A stretch of DNA of 64,000 nt from DASUSH01 sp036375215 (GCA_036375215.1 DASUSH010000094.1:1-64000), one strand, 5' to 3'. Numbered from the stretch's first letter, positions 10,263 through 18,964 are shown. The notes: generated from the sequence alone by a model not told the origin. A program made the numbers and translations.

Positions 10263-11309
10263 CTAGCCTCCCCCGGGCTCCCGGCCGGCGAGTTCCGCGC
10301 TGAGCGCGACGAGGCGCTCGAGGACCTCCCGGGCGGCGCCCGAGTCGATCGCCTCCTGGGCGAGCGTGACGCCGGCGCCGAGGTCGGCGGCGCCGCCGCC
10401 GACGAAGATCGCCGCGCCCGCGTTCAGGACGACGAGGTCGCGAGCGGGGCCGCGCTCGCCGGCGAAGACGGCGCGGGTCACGGCCGCGTTCTCCTCGGGC
10501 GAGCCGCCGGTGACCTCGGTGAGCTCGGCCTGGGCGAGGCCGAGGTCCGAGGGGCCCACGAACCACTCCTCGGTGCTGCCGCCGCGGACCTCGATCACCC
10601 GCGTGCGCGAGGAGAGCGCGAGCTCGTCGATCCCGTCCTCGCCGGCGACGACGAGGGCGTGCTCGGTGTCGAGCCCGGCGAGCGCCTCGGCGATCGTCTC
10701 CTGGTAGCGGCGGTCGGAGACGCCGAGGAGCTGCCGGCGCGCGCCCGCCGGGTTCGTCAGCGGGCCGAGGAAGTTGAAGATCGTGCGCACGCCGAGCTCC
10801 TTGCGGACCGGGACGACGTGCTTCATCGCGGCGTGATGGCGGGGCGCGAACATGAAGCCGAAGCCGATCTCATCGATGCAGCGGGCGACGCCTTCGGGAC
10901 CGAGGTCGATCCGCACGCCGAGCGCCTCGAGTAGGTCGGCGGATCCCGAGCGGCTCGTGGCCGAGCGGTTGCCGTGCTTGGCGACGGCGCGCCCAGCGCC
11001 GGCGGCGACGAGCGCCGCGGTCGTCGAGACGTTGAAGGTCGAAGGCCCGCCGCCCGTACCGGCCGTGTCGACCAGGTCGCCGCGCGGCGTCTCGACGTGC
11101 GCGGCCAGGCGGCGCATCGTCCGCGCCAGCCCGATCAGCTCCGGCACGGTCTCACCCTTCGCCCGCAGGGCGACCAGGAAGGCGCCGGTCTGGACCTCGC
11201 TCGCCCGCCCCTCCATCACCTCGTCGAGGACCGCCGAGGCGTGGTCCGCGGTGAGATGCTCGCCGGCGGCGACGGCATCGATCGCGCGCGTGAGGATCTC
11301 GTTGGGCAT
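10263..11309 (-). CDS. trpD: Anthranilate phosphoribosyltransferase
   Basis: From the ATG at 11309 (MPNEILTRAID) the protein is 348 residues, the usual length. It transfers phosphoribose from PRPP to anthranilate. The PRPP loop is DTAGTGGGPSTFNVSTTAA and the anthranilate site lies around KHGNRSATSRSGSAD; FMFAPRHHAAMKHV and FNFLGPLTNP are family signatures. The longer frame to 11363 would enter the DUF559 gene and lacks homology, so the internal ATG is chosen, leaving a 13-bp gap to that gene. Confidence 0.97.
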   Translation of the reverse strand: MPNEILTRAIDAVAAGEHLTADHASAVLDEVMEGRASEVQTGAFLVALRAKGETVPELIGLARTMRRLAAHVETPRGDLVDTAGTGGGPSTFNVSTTAALVAAGAGRAVAKHGNRSATSRSGSADLLEALGVRIDLGPEGVARCIDEIGFGFMFAPRHHAAMKHVVPVRKELGVRTIFNFLGPLTNPAGARRQLLGVSDRRYQETIAEALAGLDTEHALVVAGEDGIDELALSSRTRVIEVRGGSTEEWFVGPSDLGLAQAELTEVTGGSPEENAAVTRAVFAGERGPARDLVVLNAGAAIFVGGGAADLGAGVTLAQEAIDSGAAREVLERLVALSAELAGREPGGG

Positions 11310-11322
11310 GGGCCGAAGTCTT

Positions 11323-12102
11323 TCAGGAGGGAGCGGATAGGAGCGCGCGCAGAGTCGCGCCAAGGGTTCCCCGGTCGCCGACCTGCCTGTCCGTGAGCCG
11401 GACCGGGCGGAACCCGCGGGTGGTCAGATAGGCGTCCCGGGCGCGGTCCTCCTCGAAGGCGGTCCGGGTGCCGTGCGTCTCCCAGCCATCGGTCTCGAGG
11501 ACGAGGCGCTGCTCGCGCCATAGGAAGTCGACCGCGTAGGGGCCGATCGAGACATTCCGCTCGGGGAGGGGCATGCCCTCGCTGCGGCAGGCGGCGAAGA
11601 GCCGGCGCTCCAGGTCGCTGCGCGAGCGATCGGGGGCGTACTCCGGCTGTGGGCCTGTGTCGAGCCGGAGGATCTCGGCGCGGCGGAGAGCGGCGCGGAA
11701 GTGGTCGGGCGGCAGGATGCGCCGGAGGTCGGCGAAGGTGCGGCGCGGAGTGGTCGTCGGGATGCGTTCCACTTCGGCCACGTCCGCGGGGACGAGGCTC
11801 GCGGAACGGTGGCTGGACACGCCGGGACGGTCGGCCCTGCCCGCGGTCGACGGGACGATGATCTCGGTGGGACCGCCCGATTGCGGGCGGATGCCGAGGT
11901 GGGCGGCCGCGCTGCGGCGCCAGAGCGCGGCACCGGGGCCGCAGGCGCGGACGGCCGCGAGCAGACGGCCCTCGGTGGTGAGGAGAGCTGGGTGAACCGT
12001 GCAATAGACGCCTCGGTACAGGCGGAACAGCGTCCCGGCGCGCGCCCGACCCGCGACCCCGCGCCGCCCGAGACCGAGCGCCGCAAGCTCGGCGGTGGTC
12101 AC
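11323..12102 (-). CDS. AbiEi-like N-terminal / DUF559 nuclease-like C-terminal protein
   Basis: The protein has 259 residues from GTG 12102. The N-terminal half ([34 protein letters not shown]) resembles the winged-helix AbiEi antitoxin-like domain. The C-terminal half (RSDLERRLFAACR, YAVDFLWREQRLVLETDGWETHG) matches DUF559, a Vsr-like PD-(D/E)XK fold with D...E.D residues present. Such genes are common as scattered paralogues in related actinobacteria; their role is unknown. The frame is open upstream of the GTG to the trpG stop, and positions 12103-12150 encode family-like residues (AIAEFAARRHSIV) with no ATG, GTG or TTG. The true 5' end may therefore be lost or use a rare start. It interrupts the trp operon. 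Confidence 0.7.
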   Translation of the reverse strand: MTTAELAALGLGRRGVAGRARAGTLFRLYRGVYCTVHPALLTTEGRLLAAVRACGPGAALWRRSAAAHLGIRPQSGGPTEIIVPSTAGRADRPGVSSHRSASLVPADVAEVERIPTTTPRRTFADLRRILPPDHFRAALRRAEILRLDTGPQPEYAPDRSRSDLERRLFAACRSEGMPLPERNVSIGPYAVDFLWREQRLVLETDGWETHGTRTAFEEDRARDAYLTTRGFRPVRLTDRQVGDRGTLGATLRALLSAPS

Positions 12103-12146
12103 GATCGAGTGCCGGCGCGCGGCGAATTCGGCGATCGCCGTGTTTC

Positions 12147-12183
12147 TGTCGAGAACGTCCCCGATACGGGGACCAAGTCGACA
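12147..12183. promoter_or_regulatory. Double inverted repeat upstream of the DUF559 gene
   Basis: The outer arms TGTCGA/TCGACA and inner arms GTCCCC/GGGGAC are perfect and are separated by 4-nt asymmetric segments, with a 5-nt loop (GATAC). It lies in the 141-bp space between trpG and the DUF559 gene. It could be an operator for the AbiEi-like winged helix or an attenuating hairpin within the trp mRNA; no U-tract follows, so simple termination is less likely. Confidence 0.6.
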
Positions 12184-12243
12184 GGGAGGCTTCCTCGCCC
12201 CCTCGTCGCCCTCGCCCCCCTCGTCGACCCAGTGCGCTGTGTC

Positions 12244-12804
12244 TCAATCGCGCAGGAAGTTGCGGAGGAGGTCCTTCCCGTCCGGCGTCAGCACCGACTC
12301 CGGGTGGAACTGGACGCCCTCGGCGGGGAGCTCGCGATGGCGGACGCCCATGACGACTTCGCCGTAGGTGGCCGTCCGGACGAGCTCGTCGGGCAGCTCG
12401 GGGTCGGTGACCAGCGAGTGGTAGCGGCCGGCCGTGAGCGGGTTGGGCAGGCCGGAATAGACGCCGCTGCCGTCGTGCTCGACCTCGGCGTCCTTGCCGT
12501 GGATCGGCTCGCCGCGGATCGTGCGGCCGCCGAACGCCTCGACCATCGCCTGATGGCCGAGGCAGACGCCGAGCGACGGCACGCCGGCCTCGGGGAACGC
12601 CCGCGCCGCCTCGATCGAGATCCCCGCGTCGGCGGGCGTGCACGGGCCCGGCGAGATCACGAGCCGGTCGGCGCCGCGGCCGAGGAGCTCGGCGGTCTCC
12701 GCCTTGTCGTTGCGGACGACGTCGACCTGCGCGCCGAGCTCGCCGAGGAACTGGACGAGGTTGTAGGTGAAGGAGTCGTAGTTGTCGATGACGAGGACCC
12801 GCAT
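12244..12804 (-). CDS. trpG: Anthranilate synthase component II (glutamine amidotransferase)
   Basis: From the ATG at 12804 (MRVLVIDNYDSFTYNLVQF) the protein is 186 residues. It supplies ammonia from glutamine to TrpE. The class I GATase nucleophile Cys is in LGVCLGHQAM, the oxyanion region is ISPGPCTPADAG, and the His-Glu pair is in VQFHPESVLT. A longer start at 12816 would overlap trpE. The chosen ATG is 2 bp after the trpE stop. The DUF559 gene follows. Confidence 0.96.
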   Translation of the reverse strand: MRVLVIDNYDSFTYNLVQFLGELGAQVDVVRNDKAETAELLGRGADRLVISPGPCTPADAGISIEAARAFPEAGVPSLGVCLGHQAMVEAFGGRTIRGEPIHGKDAEVEHDGSGVYSGLPNPLTAGRYHSLVTDPELPDELVRTATYGEVVMGVRHRELPAEGVQFHPESVLTPDGKDLLRNFLRD

Positions 12805-12806
12805 CG

Positions 12807-14288
12807 CTACTCCCACCCCGGCTGGCTCGCCGCGAGCGCGATCGCGCTGAACACGGCCTCCGCCTTGGCGAGCGACTCGCGGTACTCGTAGTCGGGCTTG
12901 GCGTCCGCGACGGTGCCGCCGCCCGCCTGCACGAAGGCGGTTCCGTCCTTGACGACGACGGTGCGGATGTGGATCGCGGTGTCGAGGTCCCCGTCGAACC
13001 CGACGTAGCCGATCGCGCCGCCGTAGGAGCCGCGCTTGTGCGGCTCGAGCTCGTCGATGATCTCCATCGCCCGCACCTTCGGCGCGCCCGAGAGCGTGCC
13101 CGCGGGCAGCACCGAGCGCAGCGCGTCGAGCGCGGTCGTGTCGCCGCGGAGCGTTCCGGTCACCCGGCTCACGATGTGGAAGACGTGCGAGTACGCCTCG
13201 ACCTGCATGAACTCTTCGACCGCGACCGTGCCGTAGTCGGAGACCCGACCGAGGTCGTTGCGACCGAGGTCGACGAGCATCACGTGCTCGGCGCGCTCCT
13301 TCGGGTCGGCGAGGAGCCCCTCGGCGTTGCGCCGGTCCTCCTCCTCGCTCGCCCCGCGCGGGTAGGTGCCGGCGATCGGGCGGGTCTCGACGGTGCCGTT
13401 CGTGACCTTGACCAGCGACTCCGGCGAGGTGCCGGCGATCTGGAAGTCGCCGAACTCGAGGTAGTACATGTACGGCGACGGGTTGATCGTGCGCAGGCCG
13501 CGGTAGATCGAGAAGGCCGAGACCGGGACCGGGGCCGAGAAGCGCTGCGAGGGCACGACCTGGAAGGCGTCGCCGGCGTGCACGTACTCGACGATCCGGG
13601 CGACGTTGGCCTCGAACTGCTCGCGGCTCATGTTCGACTCGAACGACTCGACGTCCCGCGGCGGGTGCTCCTCGACTGACGGCACGGCGCGGGCGAGCGC
13701 GGTGCGAACGGCCGCGATCGCGGCCTCGGCGCGGGCGCGGCCGGCGCCGCCGGAGAAGTCGAAGGCGATCACGGTGAGCTCGTGCTTGAGGTGATCGAAG
13801 GCGAGCATCACCTCGCAGACCATGAGCGCCAGGTCGGGGAGCCCGAGCGGGTCCGGGTTCGGCGCGCCGAGGTCCTCGACCGTGCGCACGAGGTCGTAGC
13901 CGAAGATGCCGACCGCGCCGCCGGTGAACGGCGGCAGCGGCACCGCGGGATCGGCGCCGGCGACCTCGCCGAGCCGGTAGCCGTCGAGGATGCGGGCGAC
14001 GGCGCCGTAGGGGTCTTCCTCGTCGGTCTCGCTGGCCTCGCCGCCCTCGGTGACCGTGAGCCGTCCCTCGGCCCAGCGGATCAGCGCGTGGGGGCGAAAG
14101 CCGAGGAAGGAGTAGCGGCCGAAGCGGCCCTGCTCGGCGGACTCGAGCAGGAACGAGGGCCCGCCGCCGAGCTCGGGATCGGCACGGAGCTTGAGAAAGG
14201 CCGAGACCGGGGTCTCGCAGTCGTCGATGAAGCGCTCGACGACCGGGATGACGGTTGCGCTCTCGGCGAGCTGCTCAGCGGCGCCCAT
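12807..14288 (-). CDS. trpE: Anthranilate synthase component I
   Basis: The 493-residue chorismate-utilising enzyme has the C-terminal catalytic domain with SPSQRFS-like VVPSQRFSAPV, ISPESL-type GTSPESLVKV, PIAGTYPRG, DLGRNDLGRVS, and AGTLSGAPKVRAMEIIDELE. The N-terminal part (DCETPVSAFLKLR, GPSFLLESAEQGR-like) carries the feedback region with the LLES-type motif, so inhibition by tryptophan is plausible. It overlaps hisIE by 14 bp, coupling histidine and tryptophan genes. Confidence 0.97.
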   Translation of the reverse strand: MGAAEQLAESATVIPVVERFIDDCETPVSAFLKLRADPELGGGPSFLLESAEQGRFGRYSFLGFRPHALIRWAEGRLTVTEGGEASETDEEDPYGAVARILDGYRLGEVAGADPAVPLPPFTGGAVGIFGYDLVRTVEDLGAPNPDPLGLPDLALMVCEVMLAFDHLKHELTVIAFDFSGGAGRARAEAAIAAVRTALARAVPSVEEHPPRDVESFESNMSREQFEANVARIVEYVHAGDAFQVVPSQRFSAPVPVSAFSIYRGLRTINPSPYMYYLEFGDFQIAGTSPESLVKVTNGTVETRPIAGTYPRGASEEEDRRNAEGLLADPKERAEHVMLVDLGRNDLGRVSDYGTVAVEEFMQVEAYSHVFHIVSRVTGTLRGDTTALDALRSVLPAGTLSGAPKVRAMEIIDELEPHKRGSYGGAIGYVGFDGDLDTAIHIRTVVVKDGTAFVQAGGGTVADAKPDYEYRESLAKAEAVFSAIALAASQPGWE

Positions 14289-14940
14289 TGAGGACCTCCA
14301 TCGCGGCGGAGAGCGGCAGATCGCGCGATCGCATCAGGACCTCGAGGTGGTACAGGACATCGGCCGCCTCCTCCGCGAGGCGCTCGTCGGACTCGTCCGC
14401 GGCCGCGCGGGCGACCTCGTCTGCCTCCTCGCGGACCTTCTCGCCGATCCGCGGCGGGTCGGCGAGCAGCTCAGCCGTGTAGCTGCCCTCGGGCCGATCC
14501 GCGGCGCGGGCGGCGATCGTCCGCTCGAGCGCGGCGAGCGCCTCGTGCGCAGCCGGGTCGGGCGCCGTGCCGGATTCGAGCTCGCGGTGAAAACAGGACC
14601 GCTCGCCGGTGTGGCAGGCGGGTCCGGTGGGCTCGACCAGGGCGACGATCGCGTCGGCGTCGCAATCGAAGCGAAGCTGGCGCACGCTCATCGTGTTGCC
14701 GGAGGTCTCCCCCTTGCGCCAGAGCTCCTGCCGGGAGCGGCTGTAGAAGTGGATCTCGCCGCTCTCGCAGGTCAGCCGCAGCGCCTCCTCGTTCATGTAG
14801 GCGAGGGTCAGCACCTCCCCCGTCGCCCAATCCTGCATCACGCAGGGCACGAGGCCGCTCTCGTCGAAACGGATCTCACGCAGATGAGATTGAGCCGAAC
14901 CGGACGCGGAGCGGGGGATTCGGCGGCCTTGTTTCTCCAT
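14275..14940 (-). CDS. hisIE: Bifunctional phosphoribosyl-AMP cyclohydrolase / phosphoribosyl-ATP pyrophosphatase
   Basis: From ATG 14940 the protein is 221 residues and catalyses steps 2 and 3 of histidine synthesis. HisI part: QDWATGEVLTLAYMNEEAL, SRSRQELWRKGETSGN, the metal-binding CDADAI, and GPACHTGERSCF. HisE part, from about residue 130: LERTIAARAADRPEGSYT and EKVREEADEVARAA with the acidic pyrophosphatase residues. GTG 14943 is an alternative start one codon earlier. A TAGACT box ends 6 nt before the ATG, so the his-trp unit may have its own promoter. Confidence 0.95.
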   Translation of the reverse strand: MEKQGRRIPRSASGSAQSHLREIRFDESGLVPCVMQDWATGEVLTLAYMNEEALRLTCESGEIHFYSRSRQELWRKGETSGNTMSVRQLRFDCDADAIVALVEPTGPACHTGERSCFHRELESGTAPDPAAHEALAALERTIAARAADRPEGSYTAELLADPPRIGEKVREEADEVARAAADESDERLAEEAADVLYHLEVLMRSRDLPLSAAMEVLNGRR

Positions 14941-14946
14941 CACCCG

Positions 14947-14952
14947 AGTCTA
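14947..14952 (-). promoter_or_regulatory. -10-like hexamer before hisIE-trp genes
   Basis: TAGACT on the minus strand lies 6 nt before the hisIE ATG, in the 18-bp gap after era. The same hexamer precedes leuS, proB and holA. No -35 match is visible, and no leader peptide or attenuator is seen. Confidence 0.4.
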
Positions 14953-14958
14953 GATGCG

Positions 14959-15870
14959 CTAATCGATCCCGAGGCGGTCGAGCAGGGACTCGTCTCGGCG
15001 CCAGCGCTCGCGCAGGCGGACCTGGAGGTCGAGGAAGACCTTCTCGCCGAGCTCGTGCTCGAGCTCGCGCCGGGCGGCGCTGCCGATCTCCTTGATCATC
15101 CGCCCGCCGCGGCCGATCAGGATCCCCTTCTGCGAGTCGGACTCGACCCAGATCTGGGCCTTGACGTCGACGAGCCCGTCCTCGCGCTCCTCGATCGACT
15201 GCACCGCGACCTCGACCGCGTGCGGGATCTCGTCGCGGGTGCGGCGCAGGACCTGCTCGCGGATCAGCTCGGCGAGGTGGACGTCGCTGGGCTGGTCACC
15301 GTGGTCCTCGGGCGGGTAGAGGAACGGTCCCTCGGGGAGCAGGCCGGCGACGTGCTCGATCAGGGGCTCGAGGCCGGTGCCGCGCTTCGCCGAGATCGGG
15401 AAGAACTCGTCGGCGACGCCAAGCTCCTCCGCGTCCGCGAGGACCTTCGCCGCCTCCGGCGGGCGGACCCGGTCGAGCTTGTTGACCGCGCAGATCACGG
15501 GCGCCCTCCCCGCGTCGCCCGCCTCGGCGCCGACGCCGAGCAGCTGCTGGGCGATGAAGCGGTCGCCGGGGCCCACGCCCTGCTCGGCGTTCAGGACGAA
15601 GAGGACCGCATCGGAGTCGGCGAGCTCGTGCTCGACGCGGCGCTGCATGCGCTTGGTGAGCGTGTCCCGGGGACGCTGCACCCCGGGGAGGTCGACGAGC
15701 ACCATCTGCCAGCCCTCGGCGACGTCGGTGGCGACCCCGCGGACGGCGCGGCGCGTCGTCTGCGGGCGGTCGGAGACGATCGCGACCTTGGCGCCGACGA
15801 TCGCGTTGGCGAGCGTCGACTTGCCGACGTTCGGCCGCCCCGCCAGCCCCACGAACCCCGCGCGGGTCAT
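14959..15870 (-). CDS. era: GTPase Era
   Basis: The 303-residue protein binds 16S rRNA and assists 30S maturation. The G domain has G1 GRPNVGKST, G3 DLPG, G4 NKLD and G5 ISAKRGTG. The C-terminal KH domain contains GILIGRGGRMIKEIG. Its start overlaps the ybeY stop by 4 bp, consistent with the conserved phoH-ybeY-era order of late 30S maturation genes. Confidence 0.97.
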   Translation of the reverse strand: MTRAGFVGLAGRPNVGKSTLANAIVGAKVAIVSDRPQTTRRAVRGVATDVAEGWQMVLVDLPGVQRPRDTLTKRMQRRVEHELADSDAVLFVLNAEQGVGPGDRFIAQQLLGVGAEAGDAGRAPVICAVNKLDRVRPPEAAKVLADAEELGVADEFFPISAKRGTGLEPLIEHVAGLLPEGPFLYPPEDHGDQPSDVHLAELIREQVLRRTRDEIPHAVEVAVQSIEEREDGLVDVKAQIWVESDSQKGILIGRGGRMIKEIGSAARRELEHELGEKVFLDLQVRLRERWRRDESLLDRLGID

Positions 15871-16232
15871 CGCAGGCCTTCCATGACGCGGTCCTGGAGG
15901 GCCAGCATCTCGCCGGAGTCGGCCTCGTGGTCGTGGCCGCAGAGGTGGAGGACGCCGTGGACGGCCGCCTCGGTCACGTCCTCGCTGTGCTCGGGGCAGA
16001 TCACCACGTCGCCCAGCTCGCGCGGCCCGGCGACCTCGTCGGGCCCGTCGAGCGGGAAGGAGAGCACGTCGGTGGGCCGGTCGCGGTCGCGGTGCTCGCG
16101 GTTGAGCTCGCGGATCCGATCGGACGAGACCAGCTCGACCGAGAGGTGCCCCTCCCCCACCCCGGCAGCGTCGAGCGCCGCGGCGACGGCGTCGCGGAGC
16201 TCGGCGGGGACGTCGGCGAGATCCGGGGTCAA
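15867..16232 (-). CDS. ybeY: Endoribonuclease YbeY (rRNA maturation factor)
   Basis: This 121-residue protein is short for the family but complete, with the zinc-binding signature HGVLHLCGHDHEAD (HxxxHxxGHxH) near the C-terminus and LNREHRDRDRPTDVLSFP in the middle. It takes part in 16S rRNA 3' processing and ribosome quality control. The start is TTG, forming a TTGA overlap with the phoH stop. Confidence 0.94.
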   Translation of the reverse strand: MTPDLADVPAELRDAVAAALDAAGVGEGHLSVELVSSDRIRELNREHRDRDRPTDVLSFPLDGPDEVAGPRELGDVVICPEHSEDVTEAAVHGVLHLCGHDHEADSGEMLALQDRVMEGLR

Positions 16233-17182
16233 CCGGGGGAGTTGCGCTCGGAGTAGGCGCCGTAGGCGGCGACGATCCGCTGCACCAGCTTGTGGCGGAC
16301 GACGTCCTCGCCGCCGAAGCGGACGAAGGCGATGTCCTCGAGCCCCTCGAGGATCTCGCCGATCACGACGAGGCCGGAGCGCTGGTCGCGGGGGAGGTCG
16401 ATCTGGGTGACGTCGCCGGTGACGACCATCCGCGATCCGAAGCCGAGCCGGGTCAGGAACATCTTCATCTGCTCCGGGCTCGTGTTCTGGGCCTCGTCGA
16501 GGATCACGAAGGAGTCGTTCAGGGTGCGCCCGCGCATGAAGGCGAGCGGCGCGACCTCGATCACGCCCTTCTCGAAGTAGGAGTTGACCCGGTCGGGATC
16601 GAGCATGTCGTAGAGCGCGTCGAAGAGCGGGCGCAGGTAGGGATCGACCTTGGCCTGGATGTCGCCGGGAAGGAAGCCGAGCCGCTCGCCGGCCTCGACC
16701 GCCGGCCGGGTGAGGATCACGCGGCTGACCTGGCGCGAGTCGAGCGCCGCGACCGCCATCGCGACCGCGATGAAGGTCTTGCCTGTGCCGGCCGGGCCGA
16801 TCCCGAAGGTGACGGTGTGCTCGCGGATCGAGTCGACGTAGCGCTTCTGGTTGACGGTCTTCGGCGCGACCTTGGTCCCGCGGTGGCGCCAGACGACGTC
16901 CTCGAGCACGGTCGCCGGGCTCTCGCCGGCGTCGAGGGCCCCGGTCACGGCCTCGATCGTGCCCGGCGCGATCTCCTGGCCGCGCTCGATCAGCTCGACC
17001 AGCTCGTCGACGACGGTCTCGGCCGAGCGTACGCCGCCCTCGTCGCCGTCGAGGGTGAGGACGTTGCCGCGCAGGTAGAGGTCGACGTCGAGGTGGCCCT
17101 CGAGCGCGCGCAGCACGGAGTCCTCGGAGCCGGCGAGCTCCGCCGCCACGGTGTTGTCGAGGGTGAGCTGCCTACGAGCCAA
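16229..17182 (-). CDS. phoH: PhoH family ATPase
   Basis: This 317-residue protein has an N-terminal KH-like/R3H-type region (residues 1-100) and a PhoH ATPase domain: Walker [26 protein letters not shown], and Walker B-like [15 protein letters not shown]. It is thought to act in RNA metabolism together with YbeY. The predicted start is TTG overlapping the yqeY stop by 11 bp; its end overlaps ybeY by 4 bp. Confidence 0.94.
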   Translation of the reverse strand: MARRQLTLDNTVAAELAGSEDSVLRALEGHLDVDLYLRGNVLTLDGDEGGVRSAETVVDELVELIERGQEIAPGTIEAVTGALDAGESPATVLEDVVWRHRGTKVAPKTVNQKRYVDSIREHTVTFGIGPAGTGKTFIAVAMAVAALDSRQVSRVILTRPAVEAGERLGFLPGDIQAKVDPYLRPLFDALYDMLDPDRVNSYFEKGVIEVAPLAFMRGRTLNDSFVILDEAQNTSPEQMKMFLTRLGFGSRMVVTGDVTQIDLPRDQRSGLVVIGEILEGLEDIAFVRFGGEDVVRHKLVQRIVAAYGAYSERNSPG

Positions 17183-17609
17183 GCTTCTCGCGCACCATCG
17201 CGCTGACCCGCTTGCCGTCGGCGCGGCCCCCGACCTTCGCCATCGCCGGCCCCATCGCCTTGCCCATGTCGGACGGCTCGCTCGCGCCGGAGGCGGCGAT
17301 CGCCTCGTCGACGATCGCGCCCAGCTCCTCGTCGGAGAGCTCGGCCGGCAGGTAGGAGGAGATCACCTCGGCCTCGGCCACTTCGGCCTCGGCGCGCTCG
17401 GCGCTGCCGCCCTCCCGGTAGGCCTCCGCGGCCTCGAGCCGGCGCTTGCGCTCGCGGCGCAGCACGGCCACCTCGTCCGATTCGCCCTCCTTGGCGTCCT
17501 GCTGGAGGGCGTTGGAGATCATCCGCAGGGCGCCGACGCGGTCGCGCTCGCGCGCCTTCATCGCCGCCTTCGTGTCCTCCTGGACTCGCTCGAGGATCGT
17601 CTCCGCCAT
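17172..17609 (-). CDS. GatB/YqeY domain protein
   Basis: The 145-residue protein matches the YqeY family, related to the tail domain of the GatB amidotransferase subunit. Residues LKAAMKARERDRVGALRMI give the N-terminal signature. The C-terminus has SDMGKAMGPAMAKVGGRADGKRV. Its precise role is unknown; an effect on tRNA or translation is assumed from the GatB relation. It lies between murI and phoH in a dense operon. Confidence 0.93.
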   Translation of the reverse strand: MAETILERVQEDTKAAMKARERDRVGALRMISNALQQDAKEGESDEVAVLRRERKRRLEAAEAYREGGSAERAEAEVAEAEVISSYLPAELSDEELGAIVDEAIAASGASEPSDMGKAMGPAMAKVGGRADGKRVSAMVREKLGS

Positions 17610-17626
17610 CTCCCGGTACAGGGTAG

Positions 17627-18427
17627 TCAGGCGACGTCGACCTGCTCGACGTCGCCAAGCGGCAGCTGCAGGAACCGGGTGCCGAGCTCGCGGAAGGCGT
17701 AGGGGTCGCCGGTGCAGAGGAAGCGGTAGTCGCCCTCCCCGTGGTTGGCGGTGGCGAGGCCCGCCGAGTCGAGCGTGCGCTGGACGGTGGCGGCGATCGC
17801 GTGCCCGGCGGTGACGAGGCGGACGTCGCGGCCCAGGATCCGCTGCAGCATCGGCCGCACGAGCGGATAGTGGGTGCAGCCGAGGATCACCGTGTCGACC
17901 TCGGCGCGCTTGAGCGGCGCGCAGTAGGAGCGCACGATCGCGACGACGTCTTCGTCGATCCGGTTCCCGCGCTGGATGATCGGGGCGAGGTCGGGCGCCT
18001 CGACCTCGATCACCTCGAGCTCACGGCCCTGGCGCTCGAGCGCGTGGTGGTACGCGCCCCCCTCGACCGTCGCCGGGGTGGCGAGCACGCCGATCCGTCC
18101 CGAGTCGGTGATCGCCGCGGCGATTTCGGCCTCGGGCTCGATCACCGCCACGACCTCGACCCCGGCGTCCGCGGCCGCGGCGCGCGCCGCGTCGAGCCCC
18201 GCGGTCGTCGCCGAGTTGCAGGCGAGGACGAGCAGCTTCGCGCCGCGCCCGAGCAGGAACGCGCTCGCCGCCTCGACCCGCGCACGGACGTCGGCGAGCT
18301 CCTTGGTGCCATAGGGGAAGTGGGCGTCGTCGCCGAGGTAGAGGAAGTCCTCCTCTGGGAGCGAGACCAGGCACTCGTGCAGGACGGTGAGCCCGCCGAC
18401 GCCGGAGTCGAGCACCGCGATCGGCAA
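17627..18427 (-). CDS. murI: Glutamate racemase
   Basis: From TTG 18427 (MPIAVLDSGVGGLTVL) the protein is 266 residues, the usual length. It makes D-glutamate for peptidoglycan. The two catalytic Cys residues sit in VLACNSATTAG and ILGCTHYPL, and the acidic residue in DSGVGG. YLGDDAHFPYGTK is another family motif. The frame extends much further upstream, but that part lies over the DUF2269 gene in another frame. A CTG overlapping the DUF2269 stop is a less likely alternative start. Confidence 0.94.
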   Translation of the reverse strand: MPIAVLDSGVGGLTVLHECLVSLPEEDFLYLGDDAHFPYGTKELADVRARVEAASAFLLGRGAKLLVLACNSATTAGLDAARAAAADAGVEVVAVIEPEAEIAAAITDSGRIGVLATPATVEGGAYHHALERQGRELEVIEVEAPDLAPIIQRGNRIDEDVVAIVRSYCAPLKRAEVDTVILGCTHYPLVRPMLQRILGRDVRLVTAGHAIAATVQRTLDSAGLATANHGEGDYRFLCTGDPYAFRELGTRFLQLPLGDVEQVDVA

Positions 18428-18465
18428 CTCGGAGCCGGGCCGCGCGTCGATCGGGGCGGTGGCGC

Positions 18466-18951
18466 TCAGGGCTTGACGGTCATGAAGAAGATCGCCACGA
18501 CGATGATCACGCCCGCCAGCGACCCGATCTGCGCGATCCGCTTGGAGACCGCCCAGTACTCGTCGCTGAACTCGACCTCGCCGGTCCCGGCGGCGGCGAT
18601 GTCGCGATCGGCGAGCGCGATCGCGCGGCGGCCCTGCGGGTTCAGGAACCCGTGGACGAGCCCGAGCAGGACGAGCACCGCGAGGATGCCGACGCCGATG
18701 AAGACGTCGGAGAACTCCCAGGCGTCGATCGTCAGGTAGAGCCCGGCGAGCAGGAGCACGATCGCCGCAGGCGTCACCAGGTAGTTGCTCGCCATCTCCG
18801 TCGCCCGCCACATCGTCGGCACCCCGCGCGGGTTGGTGCGCTCGGTGACCGCCTGGAAGAAGGCGTAGCCGAACGTCGGGCCGAAGGCGAGGAAGGCCGC
18901 GACCACATGTAGGAAGAGGCCGATCTCGTAGCCGCTGATCGCGACGGGCAT
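18466..18951 (-). CDS. DUF2269-like integral membrane protein
   Basis: From ATG 18951 (MPVAISGYEIGLFLHV) the product is 161 residues with four predicted membrane segments: LFLHVVAAFLAFGPTFGYAF, TPAAIVLLLAGLYLTI, VFIGVGILAVLVLLGLVHGFL, and IGSLAGVIIVVAIFFMTV. The pattern fits the DUF2269 family of predicted inner membrane proteins with unknown function. A longer frame to 19038 would overlap prmA and is not favoured. Confidence 0.78.
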   Translation of the reverse strand: MPVAISGYEIGLFLHVVAAFLAFGPTFGYAFFQAVTERTNPRGVPTMWRATEMASNYLVTPAAIVLLLAGLYLTIDAWEFSDVFIGVGILAVLVLLGLVHGFLNPQGRRAIALADRDIAAAGTGEVEFSDEYWAVSKRIAQIGSLAGVIIVVAIFFMTVKP

Positions 18952-18964
18952 CGCCGCAAGATAC

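Noticed and set aside
12807..12816. GTG-type early start of trpG at 12816.
   Set aside because: It would overlap the trpE stop and add four residues before MRVLVIDNYDSF, the standard N-terminus of the family.
14941..14958. trp attenuator or T-box leader before hisIE-trpE.
   Set aside because: Only 18 bp separate era and hisIE; there is no room for a leader peptide or T-box, and none is seen within the coding overlap to trpE.
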